This document shows, piece after piece, positions 37,570 through 52,500 of a DNA stretch of 64,000 bases. Under the pieces are notes generated by a model. That model made no database searches. It saw nothing but the letters and a program-made list of their open reading frames with translations, and had not been told where the DNA came from. The translations under genes were made by a program, and so were the position numbers. The stretch's first letter is position 1. Each line of letters opens with the position of its first letter. The stretch is from Phalacrocorax aristotelis (taxonomy: Eukaryota > Chordata > Aves > Suliformes > Phalacrocoracidae). The DNA lies in NCBI RefSeq assembly GCF_949628215.1, contig NC_134311.1, positions 10,723,582 to 10,787,581 on the forward strand. Direction: 5' to 3'.

Positions 37570-40500
37570 TAATGCCAACAAAGACCTTCCCATCTGACCC
37601 ATCTTTTCCACTGGCAAAAAAAAAAAAAGGGGGGGTAGGGAAAAAGGAGAGATGGCATCAGCAGAGACCTGTTTCAGTACCACCCAACTCAAAATAAAAC
37701 AGGTGTGTGCCAAACTGTTCATTCTTAAGTGGTAAAACTCCAACAACAAAGCTCACTGACTCTGGGAAATCCTGTTTTCACTAAGACAGAGTGAACAAAA
37801 ATGAAATCCCCTCTTTTCAAGCAGCAGAAACCCACGAGAAACCATACAGCCTAATGAAGATGTAAGACAACTGTACAAAATTGAAGGCATTCTTCTGAGA
37901 ACAAGGACAGCATGGTAAACATTGACAAATGTCCCTGGGGACTGGTCAGTCTCTCCTGCAAAGGAATCATACCTCAGAAGGCAGGGAGGAGAGGGCTGCA
38001 TGCTTCACAGTTTTGCAGAAGACTGCAACAAATCAACAAGGTTTGTTGAAGACTGGCGTTTCCTCTTTTCCCACTGTGAAAGGCAAAGGAAGGTGGCCTC
38101 TTTTTCTCCTACTATGCACCTCAACTGTACCATTGCAGGAGGGCCCAACTTCTGTTGCTCTGCAAATGGGAGATGGAGATGGGGCAGCAGCTCCCATGTG
38201 GCAGAGGCAGAGCAGAACCTCAACTGGCCTGAGGAAAGTCTGAATCTGTGGCCTCTTAGGTGAGAGCTTGGCTTAGGAGCTACTGACTGCCAAACCTGAG
38301 AGGAAAAAGTGAATGGGTAACTAAGCTTCCAGCAGTTTGTGACTGGGGGGTAGATGGAGTTGCTTGGAGGAAATACCATATTGCGGCTGATTAACTGTTC
38401 ATTCCAAATGTGTGCAAATAAAGATAGTGGAAGCAACCCTTGTACCTTTACAAACACCGCAAGAACAGCCTGAGAAGTAACCCTTTTTCAAACAACTTTT
38501 TTTTGGTTTGGTGGGGCAGCCGTTGGGTGTTTTTCACAGAGCTATCTCAACGAATAGCAGTAGAAATAATATTCTTTCTGATAACAGAATGAGCAGGTTT
38601 AAGTCACTGGTAGAACTATTTTTTGTCTCATTACCAGTTCCCTGCTTTCATGCAGTGAGTCAGTCCTTCCTCCCGACCTGCAGCCTGGTTTGACAATGTC
38701 ATTACTGTGTCCCATATCCCTATGTAGGAAACTGAAGACTGTAAAATATATGTACATAGAGTTTGTGGGATCAGACCCCTAAGAAGGAGCAGGTAAAAAA
38801 GATAAAATACCACACTAAAAATTTCCTGAAGTGTTTGAAAAGACTTAAACATAATACTGGGACAATGCCAGGTCAAAACCCAGCAGCACAACAAAAACAA
38901 TTTTCAGGCAAGTTCCCTATTAAAAACAACAGAATGACCTACATAAGCTATAGGTTTTGTATTTTCCCAGTATTCCTAACAGCTTAAAGTTTCTATCTTT
39001 CTAAATGCTGTGCTAAACAATGTTTTAAAAATGCAGTAGGTGTGGTTGACAAGATGCATTTTGTTATATATACTCAAGCAAGGATAAAGAGTGTTGTGGA
39101 GAATAGCAGTCTCTTTTCTGTGATTCATAATCATTAAAGCCTATCAAGACCCTGCCAGCTTTGCCTAGGAAGAATTCCTTTTTGGTGCAAACTAGAGCCC
39201 AGAAAGGGCAAACTACAAACACAGTTTTTTTTCTGAGCTTCAATCCACAGCCCCTTCCTTCTTTTCTAACCACCACAGATTGCTAGAGGTGTTAACACCC
39301 TCCAGCAAGAGGTGAAAGGGACAAAGTGCTTAAAAAGCAGATGGAGGACAGCCGGCTTGCCAAACAGGAAGATGCCTGCACCTCCCTTCTCTGTAGTCAT
39401 GTTGTACACGTCATTACCACAGCCACGTATACCAGCACACTCAATGGAAGTTGCTCCTCTGCTGCAGGTAGAGAAACCAGGAACCAACTGGTCAATTTAC
39501 TTCAGCAGAATTTAACCAGGAATCAATTCAGTCACGTATCCCCTATTATTCTAAGCACACACAGTAATGATGCTGAAGTCAAGGGTCTTTCCTCTTCCTA
39601 CCATACAAAATATACAGCTCAAGGAAAAAAAAAGAGCAGATCTTTACATTAATTGTTGTCAGTACAAGCAAACTGAAATGCAATTTAATTCAGCATCAAA
39701 TGGTTGAGGACTGCTGGGTATCTTCCAGTGTTAGGAATCGAGAATGGGGAAGGGCCCAGATGGGGCAAATCACAGTGGTACAAACAACTCAAACTGGCAG
39801 GAACAGCCTGTGTGACGTTGCTCTGTTTGGTGCTAGATGTGCTTGGACGATACAAAAGAACGAAGATCTTGCAAGTGGAGCTTATGAGGGTTATTTTCCT
39901 ATGGTGCTCATTTCAGTCTGATTTTTGTTTTGGTTTGGGTTTTTGTGCCTGATATGACTAAATTCACGTTGCCTCCTTGATAGGTCACGAAGTTGGTGCA
40001 CATCTATTTGTCTACCCTGGCATAAATTTGTACATGAATTGCTGGAACATACCAACTTTGAGGTCTGTATACCTTAATCTATTTGAAACTGGCTAGCAAA
40101 ATCAAATTTGATCTGGGATCAGTGAGAAGAGAAGAAACATATATGTAACCAAGATGCTATCATAAACTCTGTTTTCTTGGGAAAACAGGATAAAATTAGA
40201 GCCTGCCTCATTCTCTTTCCTTTTTCAAGTGGCCAGCTTACGGTTTTGGTTTGAGTCTACCAGAAATTGCTGTGGCTTTGTTAAACAAAACTTACACTTG
40301 GGATCATTTTTATTCCATTCTGCATCGAACTTACTGATTTAGTTTTATGTCAAGGCCCTGAATCAGCTTAAACCAAGCCAAAGGAGGCTGTTGCTAAAAT
40401 ACTGGCTGGTGGAATCAACTGGGGCATTTAAGAAGTTATTGTCTGCAGCACCTTATTGCCTCCCATTTGGTCATGATTAACACCCCAAACGCTGGGTCTG

Positions 40501-43500
40501 CTTTACTAAAAAATACAGCATCTTCCTTTAACTGAGCCACTATCAACAGCAATTTAGACCTGCTGATTTGGGTTATAGCAGGCTCTCATGTCAGAAGCTG
40601 TAGGCATGGGAAGCTTCAAAATAGAGTGATTAAAAAAAAACTTGGAAATGTGACTTAAAGAACTCAATCTGTTTTTGAAGTAACTATGTCTTTGTGTTTA
40701 GCAAAAACTAATTCTGTGTATGTTAGGACTGACCTTACTACTGTCTATTACTGGAACTACAGGGCTATGCCATGCTACACCCTCTGAACATGTAGAGAGT
40801 GACATGTAACTGAGCTGCTATCAGAGGTATTGTGTCTGAAAGTTCTCTTACGAGTTAAATTTTAAAAAAGACTTTTTTTAAAAATATTTTTTTCCGGCTA
40901 TTCAAATTAACACTCAGGGTACAAAGGGTGCCTTGTGATATGAGAAAGGAAGGAGGAACGATTAGAGCAAAGTACCATAATATAATATGCCTACCTTCTT
41001 ACCATTTTTGGCTCACTGGCTTGGATATGTTTATGCAGCAGAATATGTTGAAAGAAGGAAGAGAACACTATGTACCCGTCACATCCATAGAGGAGATCAT
41101 CATCTACGGTCACCTTTAAAAGTGTGTTCCTCTTTTTTAATCACCAGCATGACTTGGCTCCCCTGTGCCATCTATAGAAAAATGATATCACAAAAAAAAA
41201 AATTGAGAACAGACAAAAAAGAATCAACACATACAGAGAATCAATCAATGAAATTCTGAATAGGTTAGAGCCACAATACATGCAAAATTAAGTATTATTT
41301 ATTATAGGTTTACATTTCCCTGCACTCCTTTCAGTTCACACCCCATAGGGTACTTCATGTCAGTCTCTATCATGACTGGCTCATGATTTTAACAGCATAA
41401 TTGTGCTCTACACAGTACAAAGTATTAAATTGTAAATATTGATTAAGACTAAAAACCAAATTACTGCACAGTAAAGGCCTGCTGCTGTAAAGGCAAATTC
41501 AACACAGTAATCCTATTTCACACTGTACTCTCCCCTTGAAATTCCTATGCATGGTACAGATCTAACATAGTTGATTCTCAGATAGCTCTGGCAACATAAA
41601 GAGTACTCGCCGACCTAGGCAAGGCCACAAAAGGCGGTAGGTTGGCCTACCAGCCGTTGGAATGCAAACGGCTGTGACTGCACTGCTGAGATGTCTGCAC
41701 CTGCATTGAAGGTGAACTGATGCTGGTGTTGCGGAGGGAGAGTCTGAAGTGCAGTGAGGCCAGATCTGCTCTCAGGAGCAGATACCGCCACTTGCACCTG
41801 CTGCTACAAACATGATGTGGCTCTTCTATGCATTCATTCACAGCTTTATTTCTACTCCCTAACCAGCTGCTTTACGTGGCCAGAACAACTCCCATGTGGG
41901 ACTGATAGACAATTTACCCTCCCCACCATACACATGTGCACCTGTGATTACAAATAGCAAATGAGTGTTTCTTTCCCATAAAATATAAGATGTACAATTT
42001 TTCTTCTTTTTTTTTCTTTATAATATGGCAATACATCCAATATGCTTCTAGATGCTGTACATATTCTTAATAGAAAGTCTTAATACTCTAGCCTCACAAG
42101 TTATTGTGGGCTTTTTTTTTAAATATGGTGAACATACATTGAAGTTGTTGGCATTAAGCAGAAATATTACAGCAGCAAATAATACCTCTGTTATATTTAG
42201 GAACTGTGCCATCTGGCCTGTTTTTTTACTTATTCCAAAACATCACATCCTGGAAATCTCCCACTGATATACCTGGTAAAAGAACATAGTTTGGTGGGGG
42301 GATTTCAAACAGTGTCCTTGTTACCATGAGCAGACACAGAATCAGCTTTTTCATATATTGACTTATTTTCAGTATGTATTTTTCTTTACCTTAAGATGGC
42401 TTTCTGCAGTTTGGAGATGTTCCACCATATGCAGTATGGTGGCAAGCAGCAGCAGTAAAAATAGGGATATAAAAAGCACTGTAAGGGCATCCAAAACCAG
42501 CTCCTGCATCATGGCTACTACTTGCAGCCAGAGCTCACTGTTCCCAGACCTGGTGAGAAGCAGGACAGGAGAAGGGAAGATTTAAGCACTCTGAAAAAAG
42601 CCATTGGATGACCCCACGACAGCTTCATTAGGGCTGGAATCCTTTTTTTGTTGATGTTGGCCAGAGAGATGATCCTGTCAAAAGCCTATTTTCTGGTTCA
42701 GTGATTCAGAAAAGACAGCTATTCCCTCTGCTGATTGTACTGATAATTATAGTTGCCCGTAGAACAATTCATTTCTAGCAGCTGCATGGCATCAGCAAGA
42801 ACATTTGGTAGCTTCATTGTGGTGCCAGAGGCCTGAGCATGTTTTGGTGCATATGTGTTGTTGGTTGCCTGTCTTTACTCTGGTCTGCCATAACTGCCTC
42901 AAGAACACGGTATCCAGGCTGAAAATTTGGTGAGGGTGTTATCCTGAAAAGTGGGTTCATCCGCCCGGCGTGCAAGATGCCAAACTGCACACAGAGCAGA
43001 GGTATTTTATTCATTTTGCGCAAAGATTGGTGCTAGGTGGTAACCCACAAAGCCAGCACCCCACACTGAGAAACTACAAGGCATTTATGCAGTTAAATGT
43101 GCCAGTCAGAGCTAATATTCACACCCCTCAGCTGATAATTGGTTAATTTCTTTCTCGCTTTGATGTAAAGGTACAGCTCACTTCTAATTTACCAGGCATG
43201 CTCAGGGAGTAAGGGGCTCATTGGGAGGGGTGGGGTGGGTTCCTGGCCTATGGGCCTGATTTTTAGTGTTATAATGAGGATGGTTCCCCTAATGGGCATT
43301 TTGGTTTAGCTCATATCAACATCCCAATTGGTTGTTCTCCTCGATTATACTCTTTATCACCCTGTTCTCAGTGGCTTCTGAGGCGGGATGTTTGCTTTGA
43401 TCAGTCTCCCCGCTCTCCTCAAGGATACAGTTGTAAAACAAGTGCTTTGCTACCTCTCAGTTCCCCTCTCTAGCCATCACATTCTGTTTTGCCAAGCTCA

Positions 43501-46500
43501 CATAGTTCATTGTTATGGCTAAGTGGAAAATTCCGAATATTCCATTTTCTTCAGGATATTAAGGGGGGACAAGAAAATAACCCATATTTAACTGAGGTCT
43601 GATGCTGGTGACAACCTGTGGGTAGGGTACTCAGATACAGTTACTGCTGTCAAAACCAACTGCTCTGTCTCACAGAAGGAATCCTCTTTAGTTTGGAGAG
43701 CAGCTGAACATTAGCAGACTAAATTTGCTAGTGGTTTCAGGAGTGAAAGAGAAACACTGCTGAGGTCAACAAACCTGCATGAATCATATTATTTACATCT
43801 GCTTCCTGCCCTTTTCTGCTCACCTGTGGTGTATTCTCACAGGTTTCTGTGGCTGACAGGTGAAGGGGAGAGGCAGGGGCTTGTGTATTTCTACTGTAAC
43901 ACAATCTCTTTGGTGTTTTCTAAGCAGTGTTAGTGATGCTAAGATTAAGGAGTTTTGCAGTACCTAGAGGGAAAAGGCAACATATGACCAAATTATTAGC
44001 CCTTCTTCTGCATTAAGAAAACTTTTCTAGAACTCTCCAATGCAAAATATAGCCCCTCTGCTGGCATTAGGTAATGGCTTCCACATTTTATCTTGCATTA
44101 CATGGAAGCAAGTTTTTCCTGATCTTAGCAGCATAAACCAAGAAGATCTTCCACTCCTAGCAATAAAGAGATTATACGTTTATATGAAGGTGACCATAAG
44201 TGGAACTCGGTGCCCTTTGTCCCTTTGAGATTATTGTTTGCCATTCTGACCCAGCAAAAGGTAAACAGCAAAATCCAATTACTGTTTCCTCTAACACAAA
44301 CACTGCTCAAAGCTTATCTTAGGACAATGATGGTATTCAAGCTGCTCTCTGAAATTAATTCTGCTCTTATAATTGCAACATCTCTTTAGGATTTATTTGC
44401 CAAAAATGTGTGGATCAGAAGGTGTTATACCTTACTGCATTTCGACAAAACAGAATTGTCCCCACTTTTATTTTTTTTTAATCCTTGCTTGCTCTCCCCT
44501 TCCTCTCCAGCAAAGCAGATAAAATTTCAGCTCAGGATTAAAAAAGCAAATTGCTTTTTGTATTGGAAGCTGACAGAAGACACAAATGTTAGCCTTCAGG
44601 TGCCAAGGCTTTTCAGCCGATGTGACCACCTAAATGGTTAAGATTGCTTGAGGATAAACAGCAGAAACAGTGCTTTCCTGGATCTAGTGGCAAAATTATA
44701 TGTCCGCCTGGGACTGCTGTAACATTAATGTAACATGAAGGCACTCTGTCAGGTCCACAAAGCACACATTGTTTCAGTTTCCAGCTCCATTAAGAGCTAT
44801 TTGATGGAGGATTTTGTTTTCAACCACTCAAGTCATATTACAGAAAAGGCATGGTGAAAAACAGCTCTCCCCAGTGACCCCATATAGCTGAAGAATGGAA
44901 TTGTGATCTCTCCAACAGGTGAAAACCATTATAGACTTTAGAGCGCCAGACAGGACTGGCTGGATGCTGGTTAAGCTGAGGACATCAGCTGAACTAACGA
45001 CCCAAGCCCTACGAAGCGGAGCTCTCTCAGCCCTTGCTGACAGTGTTTTATGTGAGAGGATGCAATGCACAACAGCCTTTTTTGGGAGCGGAAGGAAGGA
45101 GATCTCCGAGTAACATTAACCATCAGATAAACTTGTATTCCCACCTAGGCCCAACCTACCCACTGGCATTTGCTACAGTAGGAAATGAGAAAGATAAATG
45201 TTCTGTTTACTGTAGGACATACAGACATGAAAGAAAGGTATAGCTGCAGTGCTATGGAAAGAGGCAAGAGGAGCATCGCTAATACTCAGAATCCAGCCTT
45301 GCTCCTTCCTGGTGTACAAGAGTGCTCCCCTAAGCATGGCTGCTACTAGATCTGTCTCCAGGTTTTCTCCTGATCTACTTCCCTCCCCTCCTAGAGGTTC
45401 CCCATGGAACTCCTCAGCTCCTGCTTAAAGCAACCATGATCTTTCGTCCACCTGCACTTAGAGCAGATCATCAAAGAACTACATGCAAAGTCCTGCAAAC
45501 TGCCCTTTTTGCCCAAGTTCGCAGTGATCTCAGTGTTTAATAGAGAAGTTATACCCAGTTTTGAGCATGCTTTGAATTATGTTTCATGCAAAACTAGTAA
45601 GTACATGCTGTATTAGCTTGGCCTGCCATTATGGGGCAAATGCCTTAGGGAAGAAAGGAAAAAGTGGGAATAGTGCAGAATTTCACTACTTTTTAAATAT
45701 TTCAGCCGTATTTTGAAGGGAGACCCACCATGAACCAATATCTGCCATGCTTTGTCACTAAACACTTGACAACATATATGGGGTACAGAAAAGCTCATGG
45801 TATCTCTTGAATGCCACATGTTATAAATGACACATCAGAACAGTTTGGGTATGAAATACACTTTAAAAGACCCCCATACACACGATGATAAATACTTTTG
45901 TTGGGCACTTAATCTTACCTGTTCAGTGTTGACAGAAAGATATATATGCAACTGGAAAAGCTGTGGATTAATGTTGTTTTGGATTCAGCCTGGCTTATTC
46001 CCTGTCTAGCCCTAATCTCTCCTTCTATTTAATGACATCATTCAGATGCCAAAGCTAATTTGGAACCTGGCAGCCCACTTATTAAGTGGGACTTTATGAC
46101 AGGAGAGCATTACACTGCTGCTTAGACAGCTGTACAGGCTGCCTGGAAACCACCAGGGAAAATTCAAAGCTTTCAGGGCTCTAATTGTTTTGGATCTGGG
46201 TTATTTTATCAGCAGAAGAGGCTCTCGACTTTGAGAAGCCTTGATATAAAAAAGAAATGGGTAGCAAGGGCACTTAGATATTCAGGTCTGTTTCTCCCCA
46301 GACTGAACTCCCAGATGTGTTATTAAAGCCTATTTTCCAGTCTGACAACTGGGAGAGGGAAGGTTAGAAGCAGCTTTTTGCAGCACATAGTCAGTTTAGA
46401 TGCTGAGAGCAGTAGCATCAGCTGGTAGAATATCTAGATGACAAAATTCTGTTATTTTGAATGCTGTTATAAATCAGAAAGACTATTCGATCATTGGAAA

Positions 46501-49500
46501 GACATTTCTGGTGTTTTTGTCTTGTAAAACATACCTAAATAAAATATACTCTTGGAAGTTATTCTCTGAGGGCTCAACAGATCCAGAGCACTAAGTAGTT
46601 TAAATTTGAATTCAATCTATTATGACAAGACAGACCATGGAGCACACTGTCATGTGTTTCCATTTAAAAAAAAAAAAGTTACTATATCCTTAATTCCCTT
46701 TCTTATCTAAAGATAACACTACCATCTTCCATACAAGGAAGGTTGCCTTGCAGGCCAAAGCATGAACAAAGCGCCGGTTCAGTGAAGGAGATGTGCTTGT
46801 TTGAACAGCAGGCACAACGGCGAGTGGGCTGATGTCCCCATGCATGCTGCAGTGGGAGCAGAAAATACCAAAGTTCATTCTTGACCTGTTACCTGGTTCT
46901 CCCGTTCACCCTGAGGGCTGCAGCCTCAGTGCCTTTCAGCTTTCCGCAGGGATGTGTTGGCTAACCTTACATGTGCTGGCTAGCAGGGCACAGTAATTTT
47001 TTTCTGTCTGCACTCTGTTTCATGGAGTGGATCTATAGGAACATCCAGAAGAACACAATAACTCTTCATTCCACATACAGCAATATCATCTGGGTCCTAC
47101 CAGTTTTGCAAAGCTATTCCGACCACAGCAGTTGAAGCAAAGGCAAGGGTCCAGTTCTGTCTTCAAAAGTACACAAGATACTCCTTTGTAAACTAAAGGA
47201 ATCAAGGTAAATACAGCTCCAAAACACAGCTAAACCACAAGGCTTATATTTTTCAAGGTGACTGTCTCCTTCAAACAATATCAAGGACTCACTTGATAAT
47301 AGAGGCAGTATTCATAGTCTAGAATTTCATCTTAAAGCACATGACTTCCTTTTTTTAATTAAGTTACTGCCTTTAATAATAGTCCCATCTCTCGGAGCAC
47401 CAATTTCATGACCATAGGTAAAATGTGATGTACTTACTCATTAAAGAGCAGTTAGCAGCACACCCCTCCATCTCCCAGAAATATGGAAATGTGGGCTAAT
47501 CCATCACAAGATAAGACTGTGCATTCCAGATGGTGAGAAGGACTATTGGAAGGGAGTGGGGAATGCATTTCAAAATACAGAGCTGTATTTTCCCTGTAGA
47601 TTATCTGCAGTTGTACAATTTGCCTAGGAAATATAATTCTCCCAGGAAAAGCAAAAGGAAAGGGGTTTGAATAAATGAAATAAAATGTGCGTAAGTAGGC
47701 ACACATGCCTGCAAGTGTATCTTCTGGGTGTGACTCCAGCAGGATTCTACAGGCCTGAGTGTGGAAGCCCTGTCCAGACACTTGGATTTTGTTTCAGGGT
47801 GACTAAATTACCAATGTTTATGTAAATGCATTCCCAGACTACATAAACTAATCACTGGTTATCCATATCCAGATGGCCAAATAACCTTTTACATCAGTCT
47901 AATGGGAAGGACTTCAAATTGCATTGAACATAAAAGGAAAGCAAAGAATAAATTGCAAGTTGCAGTTCCCAGTGCCTTTTTGCACCTTAACTGAGAAAGC
48001 TCCATCTACACTACTCTGTCCTTGCTGACCATGAAGTACATGCACAGTAGGGTAGAGAATGTGGTAATGTTTTAGTTGCTTCCATCCATAGGCACACGTC
48101 ACCAAAAAGACAGTCCTTTCTGGTACTGGAAACCACCAGTTGTCTCTGAGTCAGAGACTTTATACTCTAGAAAATAGATCTGAAACTGAAGAGAAAAAAC
48201 ATTGGTGTTAGTCCCAAAGTCTCCTTATGTATAAATTCCATATGCATTTTTAATCATACATGCCTGAATTGCCATTTTTTTACTAAGCTGCTGCAAGATG
48301 TTTCTGTTCCTGTCATCATGGATTGCAGTCTCAGAAGTTTAGTTTCTAGGAAGTCAGCATGGGACCACTGTTTTTGCTGACCAAGTTCCATTATGATTTT
48401 CAGATTCATGCATGGTCCCCATAGCTTCTCTGAATCTGCTGGGTCCAAAGAGCTGTCTTTTTAAAATCCAATAAAAAATTTAATTCAGTGAGGTATTCAT
48501 TATATAATGAAGATCTTGAGATGAGCTAGCTCATGACAAAACATTCTTTACAGGTACCTCCAAAGTAAAGAGACAGAAGAGTTATCTGAAACACCCTGAA
48601 AGTGACATCCATTCATGAACTGGAATTCAGACTGTGAAATCCCAACTCCACCTCCTACAGAGAAGGAGGAACCAAAGGAAGAGCTGAATCCTAGTCCAAA
48701 TATACTGGAATTCTCTCTTGTGTTACATTAGAGAAGTTTTCTTGTTATATTTTTCCAGGTGTATGTCATACTGGGGTGTTTCTGATTTTATATTCACAAA
48801 AATCTTCTCATTAATTACATGAAGTGGGAGATGGTTCCATCAGCACTGCTCCAGTGCAATTAGTTCTGTGATCATTGTATCCGAATGGGGTCCAAGGTTA
48901 TAGTAAACTGCATGCAGAAACATGCAAGGATTTAGAGTGCCTGAGATTAAAGAACAGGGAAATTTCAGTTTGTTAGTTAGGCTCTTCAGCCAGTGAGACT
49001 GCCACTTCTACAGGCCGTAACACTCCTTGTAAAAACCAGATAACTCAGAGTTTTAAAAATATCCTTGCAAACTTTGAAATGAAAGAGTAAAAAGCTTAAG
49101 AGAATTACTTCCATTGCAACTTTCACAGTTTGGCACTTGCTATATAGACAATGAAGGGCAAACAAAGTAATCTCAGCTGAAACAGCTTTAACAAAGGATT
49201 GTTTTTTCTGGTTTTGTTTAGCTGCATATACAGGCAACTGAATCAGAATCCTGTGGTATTTGTTTTCTTTTTTGTTCACATGCTGGGTGGTGGGTTTTTC
49301 TTGGCTAGTAATTGTTTCACAAAAACTGTTACAATGACTTAGAGTTCTCATCTCACTGTTTTTAAGTGCCTTAATGAAAACTAATTATATGGCAGATTTC
49401 CAGGAAGGTAATTAGTAAGAACCTGGTCTACTTTCTCCTTTTCCCTCTGCTTCCAATTCTGCTTGTTTCCCCTTCCGTTCCTCCTGAAAACCTCTATGGC

Positions 49501-52500
49501 CAGAAAAGGGAGCAGCGAAGTTGGATATCAGAAACATAGATGTCACCTTGCATCAGAAGGATGCAAGAGTGACTGTGTGAGCACTTTTGCTATGCAGCCA
49601 GCAAGGCTCTGTGCTTAAGAGGGGCTTAGCTGCAAGGGAGAAGGACAGGGAAGAACCTAGGCTGGTCTTTTTACCGCCACTAACTGAATAAAGCTCAGCA
49701 TTATGGAAACACCACAGGCTTTCACTGATGGTTTTGGGTGTCCAAATGAGCAAACCTGTCATTAGCTGATCATTAATGACATGTTTGCGTCACCAAGGAT
49801 ATGAAATATTGTGCTGTAGTTACACCTTCTAGGGAAAAGCCTAGCTTTCTTACTGACAAGACATGACTTGGCTCAAACTGACTTTAGGACACATCTGCAC
49901 TTGGGACAAAAACCAGCTGTTTTGTTAACTAAAATTTTCTACTTTCAAGAGGTTTTTCTCCCACCCTTTAACCCAGAATACTATTAGGAGCTGTCATCAC
50001 ACACTCCCAATAAAACGTAACAGCAAATGAAATGTCTCCTTCAGAGGAATCATTTAGTAAAGCAAACCACTATTAAGACATAGCAGGCCTTGAATAATTC
50101 CTGTTCTGGACCATCTTTAGCTGGCTTCAAGTGGCTCACCACAATCACTTAACACTGACTAATGAGGTATAAACCTCATCACATATAAACCTCTGCAGCT
50201 ACCTGCCTGTAGCATCATTTGTACTCACCACAGTAATCTCTTAACAAGAAAAGTAAGGCTAGCAACACAGAGCATAAAAAATCTGTCTAAAACCCACACT
50301 ATTCAGGTGATTGTCACCAGAGCTGTTTTTGCAGATATGCTCAGCATACCCATCTGAAAGCCGGAGATGCTGCCACGATGTAAACAAAGTCCTTCCAGCT
50401 TGTGGTTGATGGCATTTGGCTCTCTCCTGCCTCAGGAGTCATGGAAACATGTAGATCTTGTCCTTGGTTCTCTTTCCTCCCCCCTGCCCCAAGCCAAGCA
50501 GACTGGCATTCAAACATGAACCACTAAAAGTATCCTGGTTCTGAAGTCTGTCCTTAAGTCAGCATAGCCTGCACTGCTTAGCCTTACAGACATGGTCTCA
50601 AACAGTGTAAGAACTGGATAGGTCTTGCTTTTTTTTTTAAAAAATAACAATGCTGTTTTTAATAATGGCTTTATTTTTCTCCAGCCATTGGCTGGAGAAT
50701 AGTCATGCAGAATAGTCAGAATTCCACAATTTCTGCCCACAAGAAAGTGTGAGATGGCTCCAAGATGCCTTGCTTCTCTGTACTGCAGGAGTTCTCTCAT
50801 GAGAAGCCAAACTTCTGAAAACTGGAGATGCTGCAGCACACAAAGCCCTTAGAGAGAAACCCTGTAAACCTAAGTAGAAGTGGAATTAAAACAGGCTGCA
50901 TTGGAAACGCAGGAACCTACAGCAGTGAACATAGTAACGAATTCCTTTCTGTAAACAGTTTCATATGAATTGTGAAAACTTAAACACAATAAGTTTTTCC
51001 AGGACATCATCCCATGGCTGATATCAATAGATGTTTTTCAGTCCACTTCAATAGCCTCTCAAGCCATATCTCTTTACAAGCATTTGGATATTTTACAATA
51101 ATTTTAAAAATTCTTCTCATAATAAAGCACATACAAAAATACTTGCTGAGACATGATTCTCCCTGCTTTTTTTTGATGCACGCTGCATCAATTTTCTGCT
51201 AGAAATAAAAATGTTGTCTGCATTCAGTGATTAGCTGGGAGGGAGGAGAGAGGAGGAAGGAATCCAATAAATGCATTTCAACACTCTTTTATCACTAGAA
51301 AGGAAAGTATAGGGATCCTAACCAGATGTGAGGAAAAAACTAAAGGCAGGTAAATACGATCATTCTAATATCTATTTGGTTTCTGCCACTCAGGCTTCTT
51401 TTAATGCTGAAGATTTAAATGCATTTATGGTGAAACCATACCATTTTTCTAACCAGAGGCAAAGATCTCAAAACAGATTGATTCCTGCCCCATGCCATGC
51501 TACCTTTGAACATAACGTCCTGTTTGTATTCCTTTCTCCTCTTCTTTCGGAGCTCCATGGATAGTTTACCCTTTCCTTTTCCCCTTTTTCTTTTCCCTTT
51601 TTCTGATTTCTGTTATCCTTCTTCCCTTCTAATTTCATTTGCACACTTGTACCCATTACTTGTGGCCCGCTGCCTGATCAGAGAGTACATCTGCAGCAGG
51701 GTTTCAGCTCACCCCAGCAATGCTCTCCTAAAATCATTCAGCTGATCATCCATCCTTTCTCACTGTGGTTTGGCTCACATAATGGACTGCATAAAATGGA
51801 CTGCATCCCATTGAACTGAGTGGGAAGAGGCACTCCAGCAGCTAGTGAGCAGTCAGAGAATGGGATGGAGCTAAAGCTCATCTGAAGTGAAACTGCTGAA
51901 ATACGTACAGTGTGGACTTTATGTCCTCAGCACCAATTATTTTGCTCTATGAAACCACTCCTGCAGCATTTCACCAAGCGCTAACACTATGTAACAAGGC
52001 AACAGGCTTGCATTTGAATAACCACACACCACGCTAAGGCTGTTCCCTGTCCTGTGAATGCATCTGCTGGTTTTCACCTCAGTGCTATGTTTATCACATG
52101 CAGCCTTTGACATGCTTAGCCTTCCTTTGCACCTTTCGACCACTGGGCTCCCCAGCACACCATGGATGGTCTCTCACTGCTCTGCCCTCCCCAGCATCCT
52201 TTTGTTCTTCGTCCTCCCATTCCAAGAAGGCTTTGGCTCATTTCCCTGACCTCCATGGATGGATCTTTTAGTTTTGCCTTCCCACTTGGGAAGAATTTAA
52301 TGCCTAACCACTCCAAGTCCTCCTCCTTCCACCCAAATCCTTTGTTTGCACTGGAGTAAATGCTGCCCTTTCAGCACAGCCGTAACCACGCAGTTTGCTT
52401 TTGCTGTGTCATTGTGCTGTTCTTCCCAGCTTCTTCCTCAAAATATTCTATGAATTCTCTTTGCAAACAGAGAGCATTTGAAGTCCCACTGGCTGCTCAT